A DNA stretch of 64,000 nt, taken from assembly GCA_037043235.1 (NCBI GenBank), contig JAWRVZ010000325.1, positions 186,001-250,000 of the forward strand, given 5' to 3'. The translations under genes and the position numbers were made by a program. Below the pieces are notes generated by a model. The model was not told the origin of the DNA. It did not search any database and saw nothing but the letters and a program-made list of their open reading frames with translations. The stretch's first letter is position 1; the number at the start of each line of letters is the position of its first letter. The stretch is from Rhodeus uyekii. Lineage: Eukaryota; Chordata; Actinopteri; Cypriniformes; Acheilognathidae. Of this stretch, positions 54,301-64,000 are shown piece after piece.

Positions 54301-56456
54301 CTAGGCTCCTCTCCCGTCTTGATGGTTGTGCACACCTCATCAAAGGTCGGTCTGCCGGCTGTACTGCCGTGTGAGGCATCACAGCTGGACTCTGCTCACA
54401 CGCCGCACATTGAGTGGCAGACCATAAGAGAATCAGTGTTTGAGCGAATGGGAGATGAGACGTTTCAGGGAGAGGCTTACCTAGACCGAGCGGATGTGCC
54501 TGAGGAAATGCTCATGAGAGGAAACTGCTCTCTGTTCTTGCGGGACGTCAGATTCAGTGACGCAGGCATTTACAAGAGTTACCTGGTGGTTGGTGAATCA
54601 AGTGTTAAGAACCGAATTTTCATTCAGAGCGTCCAACTTGCAGTTATTGGTGAGAGTTTAACACTTTAACACACTTTACTGTACAAAGTTTATCAAAGGC
54701 AAAACTGTAACAACCGTGTTTGGAAAATACAAGTGAAAAATTAACAGTTTTCAAGGAACAATCTGTTTTAGTACAAGTTAAACTCAATCACGTGATGTAA
54801 TATATTTATTACCGTACTTTTAAACTACGTTGACTTGTCCCTCTTTTTCTTAAAAAATAAAAATTAAATAGTAGCAAACATCCGGGTTGGAGTGAGACAT
54901 TTAAAAGGGACGAGAATGAGGCCAATCCGTGAATATTAAAATACTCTGTGTTTTTATATAGCATGAAGCTGAAGACTAAACTGATTCTTTGTTTTCCTCC
55001 AATCTCCTTCTGATTGGTCTCTTCCCTCTGTAGATCACAAGACCGAGAAGTTTGTGCGTCTCGGAGCAGACCTCATCTTGGATCTGTACACAAGTCAAGC
55101 TGAGCAAGTGATTTTTCAAAGCGATAATGATGATGTCTGGGAAGTCCTGTGGGACAGAGGTGGATGCAGAAGCAAGAAGTGTTTTCCAAAAGACAACAAG
55201 TTGATTTTTAGGAAGGTTACGGCCAGCAGTGCCGGAATGTACAAAGTTCTCGACTCGCAGGGTTTGGCGCTCAGCACAGTGAGGGTCACGGTTACAGGTG
55301 GGTAAATTTTGTTGATGACATTTAAAGATCCTTTACTGGTTCTTTACGGTTCTATGAAGAACCTTTAACAGCCATAGAACCTTCCCATTTCACTAAAGGT
55401 GAAAAATGTTCTTCACATGAAGAAAAAAATAGTTATTTTAAAGGGTTACTTCACCCAAAAACGAATATTCTGTCATCATTTACTCACCTTCATCTCGTTT
55501 AATGAACAAATGAACACAGACTTTTGTTCATCTTTGGAATATGAAGATCTTTTCAATGAAATCTCTCCATTGACAGCTGCGCAACTACCGTTTTGACACT
55601 TCAAAAAGTTAATAAAGAGATTGTAAAACGAATCCATATGAATTGAGTGGTTTAGTCCAAATTTTTTGAAGATCGTTTTATACGATTGATATGATGATAT
55701 AACATTTATTCACATATAAAAATTGATCAGCAAATATGAAGAGAAGCTCAACCAAACCTGCTTGACGTGCAAGAACAAACCTCTTGTGGAAGCTCAAACA
55801 TGCTGTGTAACACACAATGTATATACACGTGATCTTGTATATAAAGCGATCTTGTCTCTTCAGAAATTTTTTGATGAAACCTGGACTTTATGATCTCGTT
55901 ATGATCTTTTAGAAACGACAAAAAGCGGTAGTTGTATAGCTGTCAATGGAGGGACAGAAAGCTCCCAGATTTTATCAAAAAGATCTTCATTTGTGAAGAT
56001 GAATGAAAGTATTACAGGTTTGGAACAAGTAATTAATGACAGAATTTTTATTTTTTGGGTGAACTATCTCTTTAAGAACTGTTTATTGAAAGGGTCCAAA
56101 AAATGGTTCAAAATGGTTCGCTGTGAAAACCCCCTTTTGAAACATTTATTTTTAAGAGTGTTTACCTGTTATGGCCAGTTGCAAGAGTGTGTTCATCTCA
56201 GTCTTTTTCTTATCTGTAGAACCTGTGTTGGCAAAAGAATCAGATGCTCAGCAAATACATTCTGCATTTGGTAAGTTGTACACAGAGTTACTTTTTTGAA
56301 TGAAACATACCTTGATTAGAAAGGAAGAAAATCCTGTTTCTCACTGTTTTGTTCTTTACTTATTTCACTTTCACTTTAGGTAAAGCTACAAAGAGCATGC
56401 CTCCTCTAAGCCTTATTACACTTTTCCTTTTGTTTCATCTAATGTTTTTCAATTGA
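51325..56456 (+). CDS. Unnamed protein with two atypical immunoglobulin-like domains, probably GPI-anchored
   Basis: Six exons join in phase: 51325-51341, 54178-54218, 54305-54649, 55034-55297, 56220-56270 and 56380-56456 (264 codons). Exons 1-2 form a signal peptide (MDRSNW, then LMLWLLICVG). Exon 3 (residues 20-134) is Ig-like: Cys42, Trp57 and DAGIYKS at 105-111, where the canonical second Cys is Ser. Exon 4 (135-222) is a second Ig-like unit with SAGMYKVLD, lacking both canonical cysteines but having Cys179/Cys184 close together. Exon 5 is a short hinge. Exon 6 ends in a hydrophobic stretch (about 247-262) with only two residues after it, like a GPI-attachment signal, though a tail-less membrane anchor is possible. 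One sequon, NCS, is at 93-95. Single-exon domains with phase-1 borders fit the Ig superfamily. No name was recognised. AATAAA lies at 56995-57000. Confidence 0.78.
51741..53135. repeat. Diverged ~50-base minisatellite split by an insertion
   Basis: About eight or more units built around TAGTAACAATTATGATTAGA and GAGCTCTACAATTCAATT-like cores occupy 51741-52180, and two more lie at 53036-53135. The block between (about 52181-53038) has no such units. The array is in intron 1 of the immunoglobulin-like gene. Confidence 0.75.
52181..53038. mobile_element. Probable non-autonomous DNA element inserted in the minisatellite
   Basis: The left edge TAGTATATAGACTGAGACC is roughly the inverse of the right edge GGTGGTCTTGACTACAATACTA. 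Inner edges also mirror each other (AAGACC / GGTCTAGTCTTG). The insert interrupts the repeat array cleanly. No coding capacity. Confidence 0.5.
55441..56080. mobile_element. Fold-back DNA transposon (MITE) in intron 4 of the immunoglobulin-like gene
   Basis: Begins AAAGGGTTACTTCACCCAAA and ends TTTTTTGGGTGAACTATCTC with TTTAAG after it; TTCTGTCATCATTTACTCAC on the left pairs with GTAATTAATGACAGAA on the right. It is the same family as the copy at 3340-4110. Non-coding. Confidence 0.65.
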
Positions 56457-57000
56457 ATTGAAATTGTTCTGATTTGAATTGTTTTTTCACCCCCTTTTCT
56501 TTTAATTTATTTTTAACAGTAGCACTTTATCATAATGTCCCATTAGTTGACTGTATTTAATGCATTAATTAACATAAACAATGAGCAATGCATTTGTTTC
56601 AAAATTTAATAATGTGTTAACATTAGTTACTAAAAATACAATTGTTCATTCTTAGTTCATATAGTCACATTTCACATATATATTCATATTTCACATTTTA
56701 TTTGAATCATATATTAGTAAATGTTAAAATGAATATTAAGATTAATGAATGCTGTTATTAAAAACCTCATTAGTTCATGTTAATTGATGTATTTCATGTT
56801 AGCAAATGGAACCTTATTGCAGACTATTTTAACTCTTGATAGAAGTATTTTAGTGGAACAAGTTAGGTGAAAATCAGTTGTTTTACACACTTCACTTTAT
56901 AAATCGTATTCCTCGCATCTACCATCCTTCCTGTGATTATCTGAAACGTTTGTGTGGATACTTTTGTATTGGTCCTTTTACTGTACATTGAATGAATAAA

Positions 57001-58360
57001 GAAAGAGCTAATATAAATAAACAAGAATATGCATATAATCCTCCGAATCTTCTTGTGCTTAATATGTAATTGTCCACCTTGTTGTCTGTGTTCTGTCTTT
57101 TGTTTAATGTGTTTATTTTAGTCTGTACATTTCTTCTTTTTGGGACAGTGAGAATTAAACAATTGCAACTACAATATGATTTAACAATAAAGAAATGCAT
57201 TGGGTCAACATATTATATCTAATTGTTAACAGACCGTTGACACAATTAATACAATTCAATGCACAGAAATTAAGTTTTTCCAACTAAACAATTCAAATGA
57301 GACCAGTCAGTTTTTTTGTCCTTGTCCTTTTTTTCTCCCTTTTGTTTAAATTTTTTTTACAGTGAATCTGACATGAAATATGATACTAGAAAGAGGTTAA
57401 AAGTCTGTATACATGCCACATTTTATACATAATATCTACAACAATCCCATATTTAGTTTTTAAAGATGACTTTGGACTTTTATCTTTCTTTTAATGCATG
57501 TGGCACATCAATTTTTCTCCTAAACTAAAATTTCTTTAAACTTCTTAGTATTGCTTGATGATTGTAATGTATGCGTAATGGTTTATTAGATTGGAAAATA
57601 TTTATAAGACTTGATGTTTGATTAGGAAATTATGTATTTGTTTCATATGTTATGTTTGTTTCATTGTCCTAAAAGCAAATAGGCTAATAATAGTTCAGCA
57701 TCATTAGAGGTCACAATCAGCATATCGGGTTCTGATGCCAGATCTGAAAAGATGATATCAGGCATGATGCAAAAAAGGTTATCTGCCTTTATACTTTTAT
57801 TATTCCACCTATTGCATAGCATGAGGTACCTAAAAATTAAATTCAAGAAGACAATAGCCTTCTAAAGTAAATCCAAAAAATAATTATTAAAGAGGGCTAT
57901 GGAATGTGTGAGAGACGACTTCTTAACTAAATTTTGTGGATCCAAAACCAAATGTCCTGTATGGTGAATAGACATATTTATCTGATATAAAATTATACAT
58001 AGAACTACCAATCCAGACAATCTGACTCACTGGCTTTTATTGAAAGAACTGCAGAATAACTTTATTCATTTGGTGACACTTCCATCCTCAAAACAACACA
58101 TGACACCAAAAAAATATTGTAAGTGTATTTTTTTATTAGAAATGTACAAAAACAATAAAAGACAGCAGATTAAATAATGAGTAAAAGTCACTATTTACGC
58201 CCAACTTGATTAGGCATATACAGGCTTAGAATAATTCACAAATATTATTCAGTAAAATGCAGTTTATTTAATATGATCAGCAAATAATTTACTGGATTTT
58301 ATTGAGAGAGAATGTCTGTTTTATGTATATTTGTAAGATGCAAACAAATGGATAATATTC
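57001..58360. other. Gap between the immunoglobulin-like gene and plin2; includes plin2 3' UTR
   Basis: AT-rich, with no recognisable gene. The part next to 58367 is expected to be the 3' UTR of the perilipin gene on the minus strand. Confidence 0.45.
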
Positions 58361-58367
58361 TGAAAGA

Positions 58368-61300
58368 TCATCTGCCTCCATTCACTAACTGCATCTCCAC
58401 TCCAGGCTGAAGGGTCTTTTCTTTGTTGGATTTGGGGCTGTTTGTAGTGCTCCGTGAGACGCGTGGGTAAAACGGACCCACCAGCCAATTGAGAGGTGTA
58501 TTGTTGAGCAGGTAGTCCATGACGTTATCCATTGAATCTCCTATTTTGGTCAGCTGAGATCGACTGATGACGAATATGGTACTGGGTAGATCTCCTATGA
58601 CGGCTGTCTTTCTGAAGCTGCTGTATGTCTCCATGGCAGAGTTGCTGACAGAGGCGACCTGGACCTGAAAGTGCTGAGGGAGACCTTTGAGGCGGGAGAC
58701 CAAGACCAGATATGAGGTTTGAAATTGCTGGCTGAGGTTGTGGGCAATGGTCAGTGTTCGTGATTCTGTTTGCTGAAAAACATTTGCAGAAGAGAAAATG
58801 AGATCCAAGTATTTAACAATGTTAACTGATCTTCACATCTCTAAAATCTTTGAGATTATTTCCCGTCACATGATATCTCACATACCTCAGCTTCACTGTC
58901 TGCGACTGTCTCGTTCTCTTCTTGACTCTCAGTGCCTGTCTTCCAGCCCATCAGTGAACTCAGTTTAGACACATCAATACTTTTCCAGGTGTATTCAATC
59001 TAATAAAAAAAGGAAACAGCGTTAGGAGACCATCTTTTATATTTCTGCAACATAAGAAAAAAAATCATGCTTTTATCAATCATAATTATGAGAGAAAAAG
59101 TCAAAATAATGACATACTAATATGTGCAGTATGAGATAAATAGTGGGCATTATAACATAAATAATAATTATGACACAAGTCAAAATTAAGACATACCAAG
59201 TAAAAAAGTATGGCATTAAAAGTCAATTATTACACAAAAAAGTCAAATTTCTGACTTAAGCCACGTTTTTTTTGGTCATGATGACATCACACTATGCAGC
59301 GTCTTTTTTATAAACATGGATTTAACATATATCAAATAGCAATACACTCGTATTTACATATCATATTATATATATATATATATAAAATCTACTTGACTTT
59401 ATAATTATTATTTTTTTAATTCAGCCCAGAGGTGATGCAGTGACGTATTAATAGTCTACTGGTCAAACTTTAGTAATAATTATGATATAAAAAGTGAAAT
59501 TCTGACATACTGTCAGAATTATAGAATATAAACATATGATAAAATGATGGGAAAGAAATCTAAATTTTATTTCATACTTTCAATGTGTCTCATTATCATG
59601 ACTTGATCATAAAAAATTTTGGGGTCATAATTATTACATAAAACATAAAAAATAGTGTCAATTTCAACTTATAATCATCATTTTTACCTTTTAATCTTTT
59701 ATATTCATAATTTTGAAACATTATTTATGTAATAATTTTCTATTTTTATCCATAGTATGGTTTAACAGAGATTACAAACCTTGTCTACAGCTCTCTGGTA
59801 AGTCCTGTCCCTGACTTTGCTGGAGAGAGAACCCAGTCGCACTAAATAACTGGCTGCTTCACTGTTATTTTCAAATCCTTCAGCGTTCTTCACTTCAGAT
59901 TCTGAGAGATTTTCAAAGGACAAGCACAGAAACAAGACAAAGAAGCACTTGTTAGATTTCATAAATTTCCATTGGGATTTTATAAATAATGATTAGTGAG
60001 GCATGATTAATGATGAAATGATTAAATTTAGATTCCTAGTCAAGGATCTCTTTGAGATATGCATAATTCTGATGTTCTAGTCATGAATAGGATTGGTACT
60101 TCTTTTCTAGGAAAATAATTATAATTCCCAGTACTAAATGCGGTCTTTTAATGTATTGGTCACTCATAACAGAGCAATCAGTATGGATATTTCATTTAGT
60201 GTCATTTAAAAAGCCATAGCATATAAGAAGCATATCACAAGACGATCACAAGATATGAGGAATTGTTTATGTACATATGCAGTTCTCGGAGTAAAAAAAA
60301 GGCATTTATAGACAAAGGAATAGTGTCCTAAATTTTTTTTTTTTTAAATCTAAATTTGGTCACGTTTTAGTCACACTCATTTCATTTCAAATTATATTTG
60401 AAGAATGTTTTGTCCTTTCAATGAATATCAGTGGATCTAAAACAACATTTTAACTCCATTGACTTTCACTGAGATAATCTTTTCAAAACATATTCCTTTG
60501 TGTTCCTCATATTAAAGAACTTCATAAAAGTTTGGAACAACATGAGAATAAATAAAGGACGACAGATGTTTAATTTATTGAGTTAAATAACCATTTGAGG
60601 ACTTCCTATGGTTTTCAAGTTTTAAAGTCACCATGAAATCAAAATTGACCATTCTTTTTTTTTAATGTAATATTTCAGTAATTGTCATAAAAGATTTGTC
60701 TATGAACCACAACCATCCAAACAATTCCCAATGGACAAAATCAAGTCCCGCCCTATGCTTTTCTTATTTGAGAAGCAGTTTCATTTGGATATATATCACA
60801 ATAGGGAAGGAAAGAGGCCATCCCTAACAATAAAAATCATCAAAATAAACTTGTACCACGGTCTATTCTCACCTTTCACCTCCTCAGTTTCAGGTAAGTA
60901 CTGGTCCAGCAGAGTCTCAGATGTGCTCAGTGCTGTGTCCACTCCGCTGCTCATCAGTTTGACCGCCCTGCCCACCGTTTGCACTCCACCATTAACCACC
61001 GTCTTGGTCTTTTCCACGCCATCCTGAACTGCCCCACGTGTTCGGCCCATCACTTCACCGAGGGACTCTTTGGCACCGTTCATGGTACCGCTGACAGCTT
61101 CCTTGGCTCCTGTCACTGCCTCTTTGGCATCGACGACAATCTGAAAGAGAAGAATGCATTAGAGCATTACTTAAAACTATGGTACTTTATAATGCTTAAC
61201 AATTACACAATATTGGAGTTTACTAAATACCTGATCAGAAGGCTTGTGAAGGATCGGCAGAGTCTTCTCTATCTTATCCAGTCCTTTGCACGCCAAGCCA

Positions 61301-61747
61301 TTTGCCATGGAGACTACAGAGGGACACAATAAGTTTTGGTAAATGCATTTGTACACTGTAATCTGCCCAATCTTAACAGAAAAACAACAGTCGACTTACT
61401 CTGAGGCTCTAGTTTGCCAATGATTGGTAAAGCACTGTTAAAAGCAGCTGATGTAATGGATTTCACACCATTCTCAGCCACCTCACACACAGACTTCAAG
61501 TACGGATGGTTGTTCTTGGTGTTGCAGTACACATTTGACATCAAGTCATAGGCAGAAATAACCAAAGGAAGGTGAACTATTCGGTTAACCACATTCTAGA
61601 AAAGAACAGACAAGGATGAACAGATTAAGTAATGTTCAATTCACAAAAATAGCATTAATACTAAGGAAGAAATGACTTTCATTTGAAATAAAATTTAAAA
61701 TTGTATAAATGGCACACCTGGTTATTCACACTGTCCACAGAAGCCAT
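58368..61747 (-). CDS. plin2: Perilipin-2-like lipid droplet coat protein
   Basis: Seven coding exons on the minus strand: 61718-61747, 61400-61595, 61231-61313, 60873-61140, 59780-59901, 58886-58999 and 58368-58772 (405 residues; human PLIN2 has 437). The PAT domain is clear: NVVNRIVHLPLVISAYDLMS and YLKSVCEVAENGVKSITSAA, then LPIIGKLEPQ. Exon 5 (about 104-192) has the 11-residue amphipathic repeats (AKEAVTGAKEAV, GAKESLGEVMG) that bind droplets. The C-terminal four-helix part ends in MDYLLNNTPLNWLVGPFYP, the PLIN2/3 signature. The protein coats cytosolic lipid droplets and limits lipase access. Oddity: between RTYQRAVDK and TESRTL about 45-50 residues present in human PLIN2 are absent or replaced by a short acidic exon. 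A non-coding exon 1 ends at 62116. Confidence 0.92.
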
Positions 61748-62115
61748 GTCACTGTAATTAGCAGAAAATCTGCAAAAGATCATTCAAACTGTCATAGCAA
61801 ATTCTTTAATCCAGTAAATAACATTTCACAGAAACAAATGATAATGATAGAGAACACTGAACAGAAAGAAAAGTTTCAATATCAGCAAAAGAAAGAAGCA
61901 CACAAACACTTAAATCGTCTGATGACGTCTTACACGTTACTACATCTACTTACTATAGTAATAACTGTAAATGGTGCATAATTACAAGAAGGAAACCCTA
62001 ACCCTAACTCAAGAGCAAGTACTTAGTATAAATATTACTCGGTACTTATTTGAGTAAGTGCAATGAAACTACGTGCGTCACCTCAAAGCAAAACGCAACA
62101 AAAAGCATTATTTAC

Positions 62116-62258
62116 CTGTTGTGCTGTCTGAACAAACTTCATAAGCCGACTCTCGGTTGCTGTAATGAGGAATGAGCGACTGTTCCGGATTTTATAGGAA
62201 GGATTTCGGGTGACAAAATGTGCATGACGTCACGCCGAGCGATGTAGTCCAAAGGTCG
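62116..62258 (-). promoter_or_regulatory. plin2: plin2 promoter and non-coding first exon
   Basis: On the minus strand a TATAAAAT box lies at 62189-62196. About 30 bases downstream a non-coding exon begins (about 62160) and ends at a donor CAACAG/GTAAAT (62116). Upstream lie TGACGTCA, a perfect CRE (62225-62232), and AGTCCAAAGGTCG (62246-62258, plus strand), a DR1-like site of the kind bound by PPAR/RXR. PPAR control of PLIN2 is well known; here the site is a motif match only. Confidence 0.6.
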
Positions 62259-62279
62259 CGTGCTGAGGGGAATTCACTG

Positions 62280-63041
62280 AACCGAACCAATGACATGAAC
62301 CAGGGTACAAAGATCATTCAACGGTTCAGTTTTCCGCTCGTTCTCAGTCTGTGAGAAACGTTCGTGGTTTCGTGTTTTAAGTCACTCTTTTCACTTCTCA
62401 GACTTGTGACTAGAGCATGTTTTATGAAAACTGACCACTAGCATATGACAGATTGCAGCAACTTCCTGTTTTGCTGACCTAATAACTGAGCTCTCTGGGT
62501 GAAAGTTCACACAAACTGTAGAATTCAGGTGATGTGGGGCATATAAGTTATATGACCCATAGTAGCCTTACTTATCAGAAGCTCAAATATTACAGTCATG
62601 ATCAACGAAATTCAGAACAAAGGTCACCTGAAGATGTGCTCATCTGTCTGACATCATCGCCTGGACCAAAAAAGCTTTTGTCAAGTCTTTTTATTAAGTA
62701 GGCCTATCGTAAAGTTCAAGTATATTTTATATTTTATGTACACTTTATGTATACTAATATTTATAGAAGTATACTTGTGAGTGTAGCTTACTATTTCAAT
62801 ACTGCTTGGGACTAATTTGGCACTTTTTAATGTGTAAAAGTATAACAGTGGTAAACTTTGAACCAACTAAGTTTTTTCATTTAAACTGCAACTTCACTTC
62901 AAGTAAACTTATAGGTATACTGATAGTTTACTAATGAAATACTTGTAGCACATTTTTCACTTTATGAAAGTACACTTTGAAGTATAGTCTCAGTAAACTA
63001 CCGGTACAAGTTTAGTAAAATAATTTGTATATATGCAAATT

Positions 63042-63082
<41 letters not shown>

Positions 63083-64000
63083 GTATATATATATTTTAAA
63101 ATTGGAATATACCTTTAAATGTAGTTTATCCATTTTAAAGCACTTTATTCTAGCATCATGTGTTCTCTTTATCAACACTTGAAAGTGTGTAGTTTCATTC
63201 TTTTAAAAAGTAACATTTCAAAAAAAAATTGGGGGAAAAAAAAATCTGAATTATGATGGGGAAAGGTCAAAGGTGAAAGACATACCAGTAATCTCAGATA
63301 TATGATGGGGGGAAAACAGCTAAATTTTTGAGATAAACTCAAAATTGTGTGAGGAAAAGTCCGAATTGTGAGATAAAAGGTTGCCATTACCTTTTCTTTT
63401 TTTCTTTTTTAATTCACAGCCGGGAAACCGCTAACAAACATGCGTTCTGAGAACATTCGCTAACGCTCCCTTTTAGTTATGAAAATGTTATTTTTGAATG
63501 TTCTTTTTTTTAGTTCTTTTCTCAGTTTTGAAATGTTTCAAGAATGTTTTTCTTGGTTATGCGAAGGCAGCTCTATTTGATCTCTCTGCAAACATTGTGA
63601 ATGTTATACTTAGTAAAAAATATTTGAAAAACGTTTGACGAACGTCCAACTAAAACATTTCACAACAAAAAAAGTTCCATGAATGTTAAATAACGTTTTT
63701 GTGCTAATGTTTGGGGAATAATGTTAAATATGAAGTTAGCAAAGAACAAACCCGGAGAATAGAAATGACCTGAAAACTGGAATGAAGCTTTGTAAATTAT
63801 GAATTTACATTTACTTGAAATAATAATAGCCTAAAATTAATTTTAATCTCTTGGTTTCAAAAAAGAGGCTATTTATTAAAACAACCACTGTTCAGATAGT
63901 ATAGGCTCTGATCTGTCTGTCATATAATCAAATCATTAACATGACTGTGTTTCATTATTTTGAACTCAACTATTCGTCTATTGAACTTACTTTAGCTCAA
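62280..64000. other. Right-hand flank without recognised gene
   Basis: AT-rich sequence with a (CA)n(TA)n run at about 63041-63085 and, from about 63420 to 63730, a dispersed repeat (AAAACATTTCAC, AAAGTTCCATGAATGTTA, TTTTGTGCTAATGTTT) whose relative lies at about 53400-53560. No gene was identified. Confidence 0.5.
63041..63085. repeat. (CA)n(TA)n microsatellite
   Basis: About 14 CA units directly followed by TA units. Confidence 0.9.

Overview
This is a 64 kb stretch of vertebrate nuclear DNA, most likely from a ray-finned (teleost) fish. The evidence is multi-exon genes with GT-AG introns, very AT-rich non-coding DNA, long TG/CA and TA microsatellites, tRNA-derived SINEs with the common fish tail, many short palindromic DNA transposons and a Tc1-like element. 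Nothing indicates bacterial, viral or plasmid DNA. Gene names were assigned by comparing exon-by-exon translations with remembered vertebrate proteins; no database search was run.

Layout from left to right: the last three exons of an integrin alpha gene (+, 199-700); cul5, encoding cullin-5 (+, 2465-16754, 19 coding exons, 780 codons); a selenocysteine tRNA gene (+, 20784-20870) with its own external promoter; mrpl28, a mitochondrial ribosomal protein gene (+, 21562-23532); relb, encoding an NF-kB subunit (-, 26732-33689, 11 coding exons, 587 codons); mos, the single-exon oocyte maturation kinase (+, 35180-36172); clptm1, a multipass membrane protein gene (-, 38347-46747, 14 coding exons, 631 codons); an unnamed gene for a small, probably GPI-anchored protein with two atypical immunoglobulin-like domains (+, 51325-56456, 264 codons); and a perilipin-2-like gene (-, 58368-61751, 405 codons, with a non-coding first exon near 62116).

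The genes do not form a pathway. relb and clptm1 are also neighbours in human 19q13.3, and the human selenocysteine tRNA gene lies in the same chromosome band, so this part looks like conserved vertebrate linkage. mos, sitting between relb and clptm1, and cul5/mrpl28 come from other human chromosomes.

Points that stand out: a partial duplication of the DNA around cul5 exon 1 that lacks the exon; identical TCTCGCGAGA boxes at cul5 and clptm1; three kB-like sites in and upstream of relb; a possible spliced 5' leader exon for mos; an immunoglobulin-like protein lacking canonical disulfide cysteines; and a perilipin missing much of its central segment. The introns and intergenic DNA hold several transposons with readable ends and target-site duplications.
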